Origin: Branchiostoma floridae
Lineage: Eukaryota > Chordata > Leptocardii > Amphioxiformes > Branchiostomatidae
Length of the DNA stretch: 64,000 nucleotides
Assembly: GCF_000003815.2 (NCBI RefSeq)
Contig: NC_049988.1
Location: 3,697,971-3,761,970 of the forward strand
Direction: 5' to 3'
Shown: in pieces, positions 1 to 11,200 of the stretch
How positions within the stretch are numbered: the stretch's first letter is position 1
How the letters are laid out: every line of letters begins with the position of its first letter
Translations under genes and position numbers: made by a program
Notes under the pieces: model-generated
Database searches by the model: none
What the model was told of the DNA's origin: nothing
Seen by the model: only the letters and a program-made list of their open reading frames with translations

Positions 1-392
1 TTGCGGAATTGTGCTTTACTGTCTCAGAACTTGTGCTACTGAAAATGCATTTGCTGTCTCTTGTGAATGTTACTTAGCTTTGGAAATAAGAAAGTTTTGA
101 CGTTATCTAGAAGACATTTGTAGATTTCTTATTTCTCAACCAAGCATAGCATGAAACTTGTCTCGACCCAACATCTTTGGCAAGTGATCTTGTGTCATCA
201 TAATGTATAATGTCATCATTTCAAGACCCACTTACCAAGTATTAAAACAACCCATCCAGGAATTCTCGAGTTATCGTGTTGACAGATACAGACACACACA
301 ACGACGACCAGAATATAACCTTCGTGGCGATGGTAATGAGAGTTCTGTGAAATTACAGTACCTCTTAGCAGCAACTCTTTTTGTTCACACAG
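1..392. other. Intronic sequence upstream of the first visible ROCO exon
   Basis: No coding exon is recognised. It ends in a splice acceptor at 391-392, directly before an ankyrin-repeat exon, so it is read as an intron of the ROCO gene whose earlier exons lie outside the window. Confidence 0.5.
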
Positions 393-3300
393 AATTGCAC
401 CGCGCTGATTGTGGCAAGCAGGTGCGAGCAGATTGAGGTGATGGAGCTGCTGATAGAATACGGCGCTGATGTCGAAGTGAGGGACAAGGTACGTACAGAT
501 AATCACCTTGTATATCTAAGATGGGGGGGGGGCTATTTCTAAATGCCTTTTTTCCTTGGATACCTTCTGTCATTTTTGTACCCATTAGGTATATCATACG
601 AGTCAATTTGAAAGTTTTAAATTCTATCTCTAGGGAAATAACGACTCAAGGAAGTATGGTGTATGAAGTAAATAATCCTACCTTAACCTTAGTTTGCTTC
701 TATATTAAAAATCTCCATCATGTAAACGTGCATGCACTTACTTATCATTTTGGACTGCTCATCGAATACAATACATACATGCATAAACACATATAATGTA
801 ATCATGATTTGACTCAACTAATGACAATCTACTATTATCAATGTTGGGCTATATTACATTTTACAAAGGGATACATCACTCTGTTTTGCATAATCAAATC
901 CAGATTTAACGTTTCTTTCAATTGCCATCGTACACAGGATGGGATGAAACCTACGGATTACGTGAAAAACCAACGCCGTCTTAAGGTAAGTAGATGTCTA
1001 AATCATCTTAATGTCATTTTCTCAAGAAAGTTGAAAAGGAAATTTGGACGTACATTTTCGGCTGAACTGTACAAATCCTCCTATCATGCCTCGATATTGA
1101 AGAATCCAAAACCAAGGGAACCTATTTCTCTACGACATCTCATGCCAAAATCTAAAAAGCTTCCTATAGTGGCGATAAATCAATCTCCGGATCTGATTTC
1201 TCGCATATGCAACACTATAGTCCCATTCGCACCGGTACACGAAGGGGGTGGCTCCGAAGCCACACATTTGTCTGCCGGATACCACGCGCGGTACCTCTCG
1301 GAGTTTTCACGCGAAGATCACAGTGTCAATTTTCGCCGCCTCCCGGGTTAATTTTGATTGCGATTTAAAAAAAGATCCAGGGGGTCCACCGTGCCTCAAA
1401 ATAGTCCAGTACCTGCAAGGTGTCCCAATGAGCCACGTAGGGGACGCCCGAAAGTGCAGAAAACGGCCCGTAACTACCCGCGGAGGGGAGCCTTTTTCAA
1501 AATTATGGCACCGTAGCATTAGTATTATGATTTCTAGGCATACCAGTATATATGACGGTTTGTATATTTGGGCTTATTCGTTTGATACACGAACATGAAC
1601 GAATAGGGTATACTAAGTACATGTACATAGGACAAAACTATAATCTGTCTCTCTCCCTCTCTCTCTCCTCTCTCTGTACATATAATAGTTTTGTGGTTTA
1701 CGTGCGCTAAAATTGCTTTAGTAGTACTTCAGAAAGGCGACACGTTTGAATAAGACAAAATGTGTGTCTTGCATTGGTCATGCAGAACTTGATTACGGAG
1801 GTGTCCTACCACAAACTGATGAAACAGTCCGGTGGGGTGAAAGTCAACAGGTTTAAACTCTGCATCTGCGGACCACAGGAAGCTGGCAAATCTACGCTGA
1901 AGGAAAGTCTTCAAACGGTACGATATTTACTTGTAGGTTCGTGAGCTGGCGAGAGGTCTTCACTGGTAGAATTGAATTGACCAATCAATATCATTCAAGA
2001 CTTGGCTTTATTCTGGTTGGCGATTAGGATAAACAGTCACGAAAGCCCACTCACTTAGATATAAAGCACCATCATCATCCGGTTTAGATAGTCATGGAGT
2101 TATGTACAATCCCCGCTATTGATTCATCATAATTCTTGTATTTCTTGTATAGGGATCCTTCGCGGCCATCGTCCGGGATAGAATGGCTCCAGACAATCAG
2201 CCGCATGAGCCCACCCCTGGTGTGAATGTGGGAACAACCACTATTCCCGGTGTGGGGGAGGTGAGCGTGTGGGACTTCGCTGGACAGTCGGAGTACGCGG
2301 TCACCCACAGCATGTTCATGGATGCAGAGAACACAATCTTCATTGTGATGTACAACATCATGTCCAATGCCAAAACACAGAGGAAAGAGGTGACTATTTG
2401 TAGCGCCACCAGTTTACCGTAATAAGCTATATCCGTTGTATTTTTTTTAAACAGGGTATTTACATGTATTGATATCAAGTCGATGGACGGAGGTTTCGAA
2501 CTATATTTTGAAAATGAACGGATACAGGCTACCCCCAATATATGAAGATATTACAGTTTGATAGAACAATGGATATAGGTTACCTAGCCGTTAATCGTAA
2601 ACTAAATAGCGTTACGTAGATATAAAAAAGATAATTTTGCTCGTAGATTGTATTGGATAACAACTTACCCGTTCATTGCAGGTGCACTGGTGGCTGAGTT
2701 TCATCAAGTCCTGCAACACGAAGAGTAAGCCTAACGTCATCCTACTCGCCAGCCACGCAGACCAGACTGGCACAGGTACATTGTTTTACCCACCAAATAC
2801 TCACTGTAGACGAGTTTAGCTGCCTAATAAAAGTCAGTCATAGTTTACTTTAAGTCACTACAACAGTTTCCTATGTATCTTTTTCTTCCATATCTCTTTC
2901 GAACACTTTCTGGTCTGACCTAGGCGTGGTATTTTTTATTTTTTTTTTTTGCAAACAGGGCATTCACAAGCATCTTCCATCATTGAGCTGATGACGGCAG
3001 AGTTCAAAGATCATCTGAACATCTCTGATGAAGTGTTCCTGCTTGACTGTAGGAAGACTCGTAAAACTGATATGAGGCGTCTTAAGGAACTTTTGAAGGG
3101 AATGAAGACACAGCTTCTAGCAGTGAGTTTTGTCCCCTTATAAAGTTATCGATACCAAACATTCAATTAATGGTATTCATATAAAAGCGGTGTTATGTAC
3201 GAGATATTCAGATGTTTCATCTAAATATCTCGTACATAATAACATCCCTGTTGTATAAACTAGATATTGTGTATGTATACGACACAGTATCAACGCTTGG

Positions 3301-6173
3301 ATTTGCATAACAGCGTGAACGCCATCGATTGTATCACCACTGTTGTCGTGAACACAAGGTCATCTAGGTACGGCTATGTTGATAATTTTATGCTTATATG
3401 GATGACATTCGCGTGCCCATCAATTTTCGGTCGTTTCCAAAAATACACGTTTTCCACCATGCTTTGAATCGTGCAAAGCAGCTGTAAGAGAATCAAAATT
3501 TTTTGATTCACACGCTCGCATCAGTTTTGGAAATACATAGGACGCCATTCATATAATCAAATCAACATAGCCTAATATTGTTTTAAGTAATTGTGACACT
3601 TGCACTTTAAAAGTATCCTATAAATGGAGCTAGTGTAAACTATCACGGCTCGATCTGACCCTTTAGTTGTGATGTACACATGGGGAAACGGGGTAGGTTT
3701 CGTCACTCTTTTTGACAATCTTGCTACTAACCTCCTGACAGTTGCTTTATGGCTGAGGAAGCCTGGTTCGATAGTTACATACGGCCCTAATTAGAACTGT
3801 TCAATTCCCCCATACAGCATCAGCGAGACATACCCAAGCTGTGTGCTAAGATCATAAAGCGCCTGCCAAAATGGACCAAGGAAAAATGCCCAACGTGTCC
3901 CGTCTTAAGATGGGCAGAGTACAAGGAAGCGGTAAAGGAAATCGACCGCTTTGTCAGTGAGGATTTTCTCAAGACGTCTTCACAGTACCTGGACCATCTT
4001 GGAGAGGTATGAATGATTCAGCCATGTCAGTGTTGTGTAAATGCAGTGCGTATTCCAATATTGCAAGAAGAAATCTACACAGAAGTTCGAAGACCTCATA
4101 CCTCCCCGAAACATATACTAGACTTAATGCACATATCTATATTTATCTTGTGACATTGATCGATTGAGAAATCTGAGGACTTAGACTGGTCTAACACACC
4201 AACAATTCATACAAATCCAGTAACACAATATTGAGTTACAGCGCAAACATACAGGCAACATAGGGGTCAAAAACAATCTTTCTATGGTGCCACAGCACTT
4301 TTCTATGGCTCACAATGAGCAACGTAAAGTCATGTAATAAACACTTGCTATTCTCATGTAAATACGTCCATCACTGGCCACTGAATGAGGTCGCTATTAT
4401 ACAATTATTATGGACAAAAATAACGACATCCACAATACCGTATGTAAAGATCAGAACATTTTTAACGAATTGTCACACAAACATCTTTCTCATCTATTGT
4501 TCAAGATCTTGTTCGTCTCCTCACCAACTGCTGACCCCATTGTTGTTTTGGAATCCAACTGGCTCTGCACGGATGTCTTCGGCAAAGTTATGGCGCCTGA
4601 AAACTTCCCAATCACACATCTAAGAACTAGCGAAGACATCGTCACGAAGGAGGAGATTCAGCGAGTGTTCAAAGGTGTTGGCGATGTCGATGTCCTCATC
4701 ATCTTGCTGCAAGAGTTCCAGCTCTGCCATACCTATGACGGGCAGGAGTTCATCTTCCCCGGGCTGCTGACACAGAGCATGCCCCCAGAAAAGTGGCAGC
4801 CGACAGTAGACCCAACTAAATCCGTGTACTTGGGCAAACAAATTCAGTGTGCCGACACCACCGACATGTTCTCCTCCGGGTTCTTTCCCCGAGTGCAGAC
4901 CCGCCTGATGAGGCAGCTGAAGAATCGCCCGCTGCTGTGGAGAGACGGAGCCAAGTGCTTTGACTTCAACGTGGAAAGTCTCATCAAGCTCTCTCCAGAT
5001 GGTCGTACGGTCAACGTCTGCGTGCGAAGCGAGCAGGGCGATAAGCTAAGCTGCCGACAGATGCTCCATCAGGCAGAGAGCATCTTGGTCAGCGTGCTCG
5101 GTGAGTGCAGTCCAGGCACCAACATAGTGGAGAGGGTGCTCAGTGCTCGTGCACTGAGGGAACACAGAGAAGAAGTCTACTCCTACAACATGGATCAGAT
5201 CGACGTGGCCAAAGCAGAGGACGGCATCGTCTATCACGACACCCTTGGCTTCTCAGAAGACGTCGATGACCTCCTGTATGGCGGAAGAGACGACGAGGAA
5301 GAGGAGCAAGAAGCTGTTGGAAACACAGTCCAACAGACGAACGTGTACTCGGGTGGTAACTTCTTTCTCACAACAGGTGATCATTCTCACTTCGACATGA
5401 GCGATATTCCAAGAATCATGCAAGGTGACTTGGGACAACTGCAGCTAGAAGGCAATGCATCTGGGAATCATCTGGGACAGTTACAGATCGACGAGAATGT
5501 GCCTGGTGACTTGGGACAGCTACAGTTGGAAGAGTACGCCCCTGCTGTCGTGGGACAGCCAGAGATGGAAGAGGACGCGCCTGCTGGGGTGGGACAGCCA
5601 GAGATTGAAGAGGATGCGCCTGCTATCGTGGGACAGCCAGAGATGGAAGAGGATGCGCCTGCTATCGTGGGACAGCCAGAGATGGAAGAGGATGCGCCTG
5701 CTATCGTGGGACAGCCAGAGATGGAAGAGGACGCGCCTGCTGGGGTGGGACAGCCAGAGATGGAAGAGGATGCGCCTGCTATCGTGGGACAGCCAGAGAT
5801 GGAAGAGGATGCGCCTGCTATCGTGGGACAGCCAGAGATTGAAGAGAACGTGCCTGCTGTCGTGGGACAGCCAAAGTTTGAAGAGGACGCGCTTGCTGTC
5901 GTGGGACAGCCAGAGATGGCAGAGGACGCGCCTGCTGTCGTGGGACAACCAGGCATTGAAGAGGACGCGCCTGGTGACCTGGGGCAGCCAGAGATTGAAG
6001 AGGACGCGCCTGCTATCGTGGGACAGCCAGAGATTGAAGAGGACGCGTCTAAAGTCGTGGGACAGCCAGAGATGGAAGACGTCGCGCCTGATGACCTGGG
6101 ACAGCTAAATGTACAAATGGAAGATGTACCTGTTGACCAGAGCCATCCACAGACTGGACGACAGTTGTTCTAA
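393..6173 (+). CDS. Ankyrin repeat-Roc-COR (ROCO family) protein, 5' partial
   Basis: ROCO proteins are large multidomain GTPases. The Roc domain binds GTP and the COR domain mediates dimerisation. Exons by phase-consistent splicing: 393-488, 938-985, 1786-1917, 2153-2389, 2682-2775, 2959-3122, 3818-4006 and 4506-6173 (876 codons including stop). The first two exons encode an ankyrin repeat (NCTALIVAS, LLIEYGADVEVRDK, DGMKPTDYV). Exon 1786-1917 has the P-loop GPQEAGKST. Exon 2153-2389 has the switch II motif DFAGQ. Exon 2682-2775 has a G4-like ASHADQT. From 3818 the sequence is COR-like (YLDHLGE joined to ILFVSS, then VVLESNWLCTDVFGKV). The C-terminus (5425-6115) is a 13-residue acidic repeat and the stop is at 6171-6173. 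No kinase or death domain is seen in the visible part. The domain order resembles the ankyrin-Roc-COR part of DAPK1-like proteins, but the N-terminus is missing, so orthology is open. Downstream it converges on ABCB8. Confidence 0.85.
986..1785. other. ROCO intron, no gene seen
   Basis: Bounded by donor GTAAGT at 986 and an acceptor ending at 1785. Long open frames here are read-through from the flanking exon and show no domain. A short self-complementary stretch occurs near 1250. The other long ROCO introns (489-937, 3123-3817, 4007-4505) likewise show no gene. Confidence 0.6.
1640..1677. repeat. CT-rich microsatellite
   Basis: Run of CTCTC units inside the ROCO intron before the P-loop exon. 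Confidence 0.8.
3191..3247. repeat. Near-perfect hairpin inverted repeat in ROCO intron
   Basis: Left arm contains TTATGTACGAGATATT and the right arm contains AATATCTCGTACATAA, with a loop of a few bases around GATGTTTCATC. About 25 bp of stem. Probably a collapsed inverted-repeat transposon remnant. A small-RNA precursor cannot be excluded from sequence alone. Confidence 0.7.
3372..3572. mobile_element. Short inverted-repeat element (MITE-like)
   Basis: Ends in the perfect 12-base inverted repeat GGCTATGTTGAT / ATCAACATAGCC, with further imperfect inward matches. About 200 bp, no coding capacity, inside the ROCO intron before the COR exon. No clear target duplication. Confidence 0.5.
5425..6115 (+). 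repeat. In-frame 39-bp tandem repeat, ROCO C-terminus
   Basis: About 18 copies of a 13-residue unit of the type VGQPEMEEDAPAI. The first three and the last copies diverge (LGQLQ). Because the unit is 39 bp, all reading frames and the opposite strand stay open, which makes several spurious ORFs here. The encoded tail is strongly acidic and proline-containing, and probably disordered. Confidence 0.95.
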
Positions 6174-8298
6174 GGGTGACATGGAAATGCTTTCCCTGGA
6201 GTAGGACATTGGATGCGTGCCTATTTGATAAGGAGTAGAACATAAATCATTCAGTGTGCACAACTGCCATGAACTGTAATCATTATTTTGTTTTGTGTTG
6301 CATACCCGGTGAGCCATGCCATGGGGAGTTACACATTAGGTTTGTGCTGAAGAGCACAGTCTGCATATCGAGACGGATTTATCACATATATGTGCACCAG
6401 GAAAGGCATCTACTCTTTTCGATATTATAGTGCGGTGTGTTCTTTTATCTGCTCGAAGTGTGGCTCTCCTAAACACCGGACCTCCATGTAACGTCCTATC
6501 ACTGGTCGTGACAGAGAAGACAGATGCTATGTACGTATTTACTGGTTCAATGTGCAAGGAAATTCCTCCAGCTCTTCTTGACAAGCAGTGCACAATAAAC
6601 AGCTGAGCATACCACAGCTACCGACTGTAACCTATTCCGGTAGCGTGCATTGTCGGTTAAGTGGCACTAGAACTCACGGCTTCTAGTTTCAGAGGCAGTG
6701 TCGCTAACCACTAGACTGCACAAGCTAAACTGGCAAAATGAAAAAAAAAGCCACACCATATAGGAAGGCAGTCCTTTTATCATGTAACAGAAATACACAA
6801 TTTTAAGATTTCAAACAAATGGTGTATCAGAAGATTGGAGACACAAACATGAAGTATGGTAGATATTGTGTACTATTTTACCTACTAGTAGTACCTATTT
6901 CACACTGTGACAATGTATTACATTCAACACCCAATTATGATACCATAAAGTGATATCTTAAAAGGACAACAATATGTTCAGCTTTCTTATCAATTTCAAA
7001 GAGAAATGAAGGAAAATGTTAAGTATAACATGAGAGACAAATTTTTAAAAGTTTCCAAATGAATTTTATACTAATTACTCTTACTATCATTTAAGCACAG
7101 TTCCACAAACTTCCTTAAGATGGAAGACTTTGCAGGAAAAACTACAGTGCAAGATATATGCTGATTTACTAAAAATGGCATCTACTCTAAAACGAAAATG
7201 TCATATTAAGACTAAAATGACATGTAAATGATGTACAATGCATGTAGTATCCAAGACTAAAATGACTTTCTAATGCACAATGCTGCCATATTATGCAAAA
7301 AGACCAACACAAAACCACACGTATAGTTCTCGATCATTATGTAAAGATGTCTGTGAATGCAATATTGTACATGTATTTTTTTTACCGGTACTGCATTGTC
7401 ACTGTATTGAAAAGACATAAAGTCTTTTGAACTTCTCTCATTATGATAGCTAAAATGTTCTCACCACATTTAAAACTCAGCAACGTCAAAAACACATAAA
7501 ACCTCAAATGAATCTTTTAACAATTAAAATGAACACAGTGTTTGCATATATCATTCAATGAAATCAAGTTTGCGTAACCTAAATCTAGCCTGCTATCCAT
7601 CTTATTCTTAACAGTCTGGTAACTCTTTACTGGACCTTTTATCGGCTCTCGGCAAAAGACATCCATCAAACGAGAAACAATTAGTTTGCATTTGAATATT
7701 TTCCTGAAATATACGCGTGTAAATATGATTGTCTCCAAGTCACACAGTCCTTGTAACGGCATAGTAACAGGGTTCAAACATAGCCTCCTATGCAGACTTG
7801 CAGCCTGGCGCATCTATTTTTTTTAAGAGCGCTGAGCTAAGGTTCTCTATGCCGGGAAAAGGAGCATAGAGCCTGAACCCAAGTTGAAATTACGAAAGGC
7901 GGGCTATATACTTAAGTTCGATTTCCATGCATGAGCTATGGTTGCTGTGCGGGAAAAAGGCGTCTAGTTTTAGCCGAATGTTGAAAATCTTGATCCAGCG
8001 CTCCCCCCTAAAAAAAAAACAACACTGCTACTGCCAAAGTCTGCAAAGGAGGCCAGTTCAAATAGGCATTCAAATAGTTTCATTCCTTTACAATGCTCCA
8101 GAGAAATATTAATATTTTGATAATAATGCAGGACGTATGGACCAAACAATTTCAAATAAATTGTCAGAGTCCTGAGGAATCAGACTATAAGGAATCTTTA
8201 GCAAACTGTTACAGGAACAAGAATGAGATAACTACCAGGCTATCATAACTCCAGCTATTGCACAGAGAAGCAAGCAGCATCATGCAGCTGTGTAACTA
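6174..8298. other. Convergent spacer between ROCO and ABCB8
   Basis: Holds the 3' ends of two tail-to-tail genes. A possible poly(A) signal, AATAAA, for the ROCO gene is near 6595. A degenerate SINE-like piece lies at about 6440-6725. The rest is AT-rich with no coding signal; open frames here show no recognisable domain. Confidence 0.6.
6440..6725 (-). mobile_element. Degenerate tRNA-type SINE fragment
   Basis: The stretch around GGACCTCCATGTAACGTCC matches the SINE body seen at about 23250-23290. The 6700-6725 end resembles a decayed tRNA-like head on the minus strand. Heavily diverged; boundaries approximate. Confidence 0.5.
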
Positions 8299-11200
8299 CT
8301 ACAGGCGGTTCCCGTTCTCGGTCTGTCTGCGGATGAGGTCGGCATACATCCCTCCCTTCCTCTTCAGCTCGGAGTGCGTGCCCTGCTCCACAACCCTGCC
8401 CTTGGACATGACCACGATCACGTCTGCGTTCTCAATGGTGCTCAGTCTGGAGATGTCAAAGCAATAAGACATTATATAGTATCATATACTTTTGTAAAAA
8501 TTCATGAAGGAACATGGATAAATAAGAATCGAATAGATGAATTTTTATGATAAATATGAAATGATAAAATGTGTATTTCTTTGCTCATAAGCATTAACAA
8601 AATGTGATAAATGGTCATATTTTAGGAAAAAATTTCATTGAAATCAAGAGGTTTTTCTACATTTACAAGACAATATCATTGCAGTTTAGCACCAATATGC
8701 AAGAGGTCATTTTTCCCATGACCATTAAGCATATAGTCAATAGCGCATCATTCCACCACATATGTGATGTATTCAATATATGTATGTAGGGGAAACAAAT
8801 GACTACATGTATATTGACTAAACTACTTGGCAGATACATTAAATTTTGTAATAGTAAGGTAATACATCATGATCACATATTGAGAAAAACTAAAAGAATA
8901 TTCTCAAATCAAGAACATTACCTGTGAGCAATAATCAGTACTGTCCTCCCCTTCATCACTCTCTCTAGCGCCTCCTGCACCAACCGTTCAGAGTCTGCGT
9001 CCAGCGCGCTCGTCGCCTCATCCAACACCAGCACCGACGGATTCTTCAACAAGGCACGCGCGATGGCGATACGCTGTTTCTGTCCGCCAGACACAGTGAT
9101 CCCTCGCTCGCCAACGACCGTGTCGTAGCCTTCAGGAAAGTCTCGGATGAAGCCATCCGCGTTTGCCAGTTTGGCGGCTTCGTAGACTTCCCGGTCAGTG
9201 GCTGTAGGCTTGCCGTAGCGAATGTTCTCAAGGATACTGGTGGCAAACAGAACCGGCTCCTGTAGAAAATAAGGGCAATAAACAGATTTGGATTTAAATG
9301 TATGATCAACACAATATTACGGAATAGGATATCAAAAATGATTTTATGTTTGCAGTTCATAAAACTACAAGCTTGAGCGGAAACTGATTGGGTTGAGTAA
9401 CAGCTTTATGCAGTGTGCATACCAGACTGTTCATCCATCAATCCTATCCATGGATCCATAGCCTGGGTACCATCTGGATAGTATTGATGTTTATTATACA
9501 TTTATATACAGTTGCCTCTTTCTCTGTACTTTTATCGTACACTATGTACAGTTGCTTCTCTGCTATTCCGTCTGGTTACTTGGACAATTGTCTAACGTCT
9601 GCAATCGTCAAAATTCAGGATGAGGGTACTGATTGGTACCTACACGAGCGAGCGAATTAAGGAATGAGTTCAAGCGCTCGTTCCAACAGGTGTTGCAACA
9701 CCTGAAACACCCTTCGTCCGCTTGTGGAAGGGCCTGTTGTCATCAAACGCAAACTCTAAAACCCATACCTTAAATTGCTCATTAACTCACAATCGCATCA
9801 CTATTGAAAAGATCCATCCCTCCCTCCATCCATCCATCCATCCTCTCATCCATCCACCTATCCATCCATCTCCCCATACCTGGTGAATAAATCCGATGAC
9901 CCTCCCCCTGAGCCATGTAGCGTCCATTTCTCGGATGTCCTTCCCGTCCAGCCGGACACTGCCCCCCTCCACATCGTAGAAGCGCTCCAGTAGTGCTGCA
10001 ACTGTGGACTTCCCAGCGCCGGACATCCCGCACAGAGCTACAACCTGACAAAATATCTGGGTAAGTAACTATCTCTCATAACTTGAAAAGTTTCATTGTA
10101 CAAGATGCACACTCATGATCAGAGGCTCGAAGAGTACTAGTAAGCTTTGGTCTACATCACATTTGGTGTAAAATGTGAAATGTCATAATTATCATTATAA
10201 TTATAGCTAATTTCTAAGGAGATACTGCATTCAATTTCAATTTCTTTGAAGATTCTGATTAAAGATATGAAATGTGACCATACAATTTGGATTGATGAGA
10301 GAGTTGCTGAGTGCACCGAATGTCATTGTCTCTTTTGCAGGCCTAGAACTTCTAGACTTAACTTTACAGGATTATATATGTCTGGTTTATGAAAATTCCT
10401 CCCAAAAATCATAAAAAGTAGCGAGGTTGAAGAAACTAAAACTTGGTTGTTCTCGAAGAGGGATGAAGGGATAACCTTCATTTCCATACATTGCTTTTCT
10501 GCTTCTCAGAAATCTGATGTATTTCCTGGAATAGACAATTGCAAGAATTGAGGGTGTACAGCTTCAAATTGAGACCCCAAATAAAGATGAGCACAAGCCC
10601 GTAGTTTAGACACTGACCTTGCATGGCGGCAGCACGAGGTTGAAGTTGTTGAGCACCTGTTGGTCCGGACGTGTTGGGTAGGAGAAACTGACGTCCTTAA
10701 ACTCAACTGTACCAAACAGACTGTGGAATGGAATCTTCCTGCCCCCTGTTCTGGGAATGGTAGGTTCCAGCTGCATGTACTCCAATACTCGTGCACCTGA
10801 TTGACACATTGTAAATCGGACTTGTAAGTCATTGTAAATCAGACATTGTAAAACAATCATCTACCCAAAGTTGGACAAAGCTGGAAATTAGCCAAATTGA
10901 CAGTGTTTAAAGTCTTTTGATACACATGCTGTCTTATGCCAGTCGGGTAAATCTGCTTGGAGATTACAAAGTCAATACTAAATCACAGATCTGTGACAGT
11001 ATTCTTCACCAGTAGAAACATTAAGAGCCAGAACTAACTGGGGATGTTGCAGAAGTTTCATGCTTCCCTTGATGTTGTGTAAAATTTCATACATTAATTC
11101 TGTGAATGTGACCTTGAATTTTACAGTTCACTTCTAACCATAGACAGTATATGATTATCATAAGACAGTAACAGTCTTCAGCACCAAGGACAAGCCTGCT

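Noticed and set aside
809-1351. 180-residue ORF as an independent gene
   Set aside because: It is intron read-through around the 48-base ankyrin exon at 938-985; flanking splice sites are good.
5455-6108. 217-residue plus-frame and two minus-frame ORFs over the ROCO repeat
   Set aside because: They are shadows of a 39-bp in-frame repeat, which keeps all frames open; only the frame continuing the COR domain has homology.
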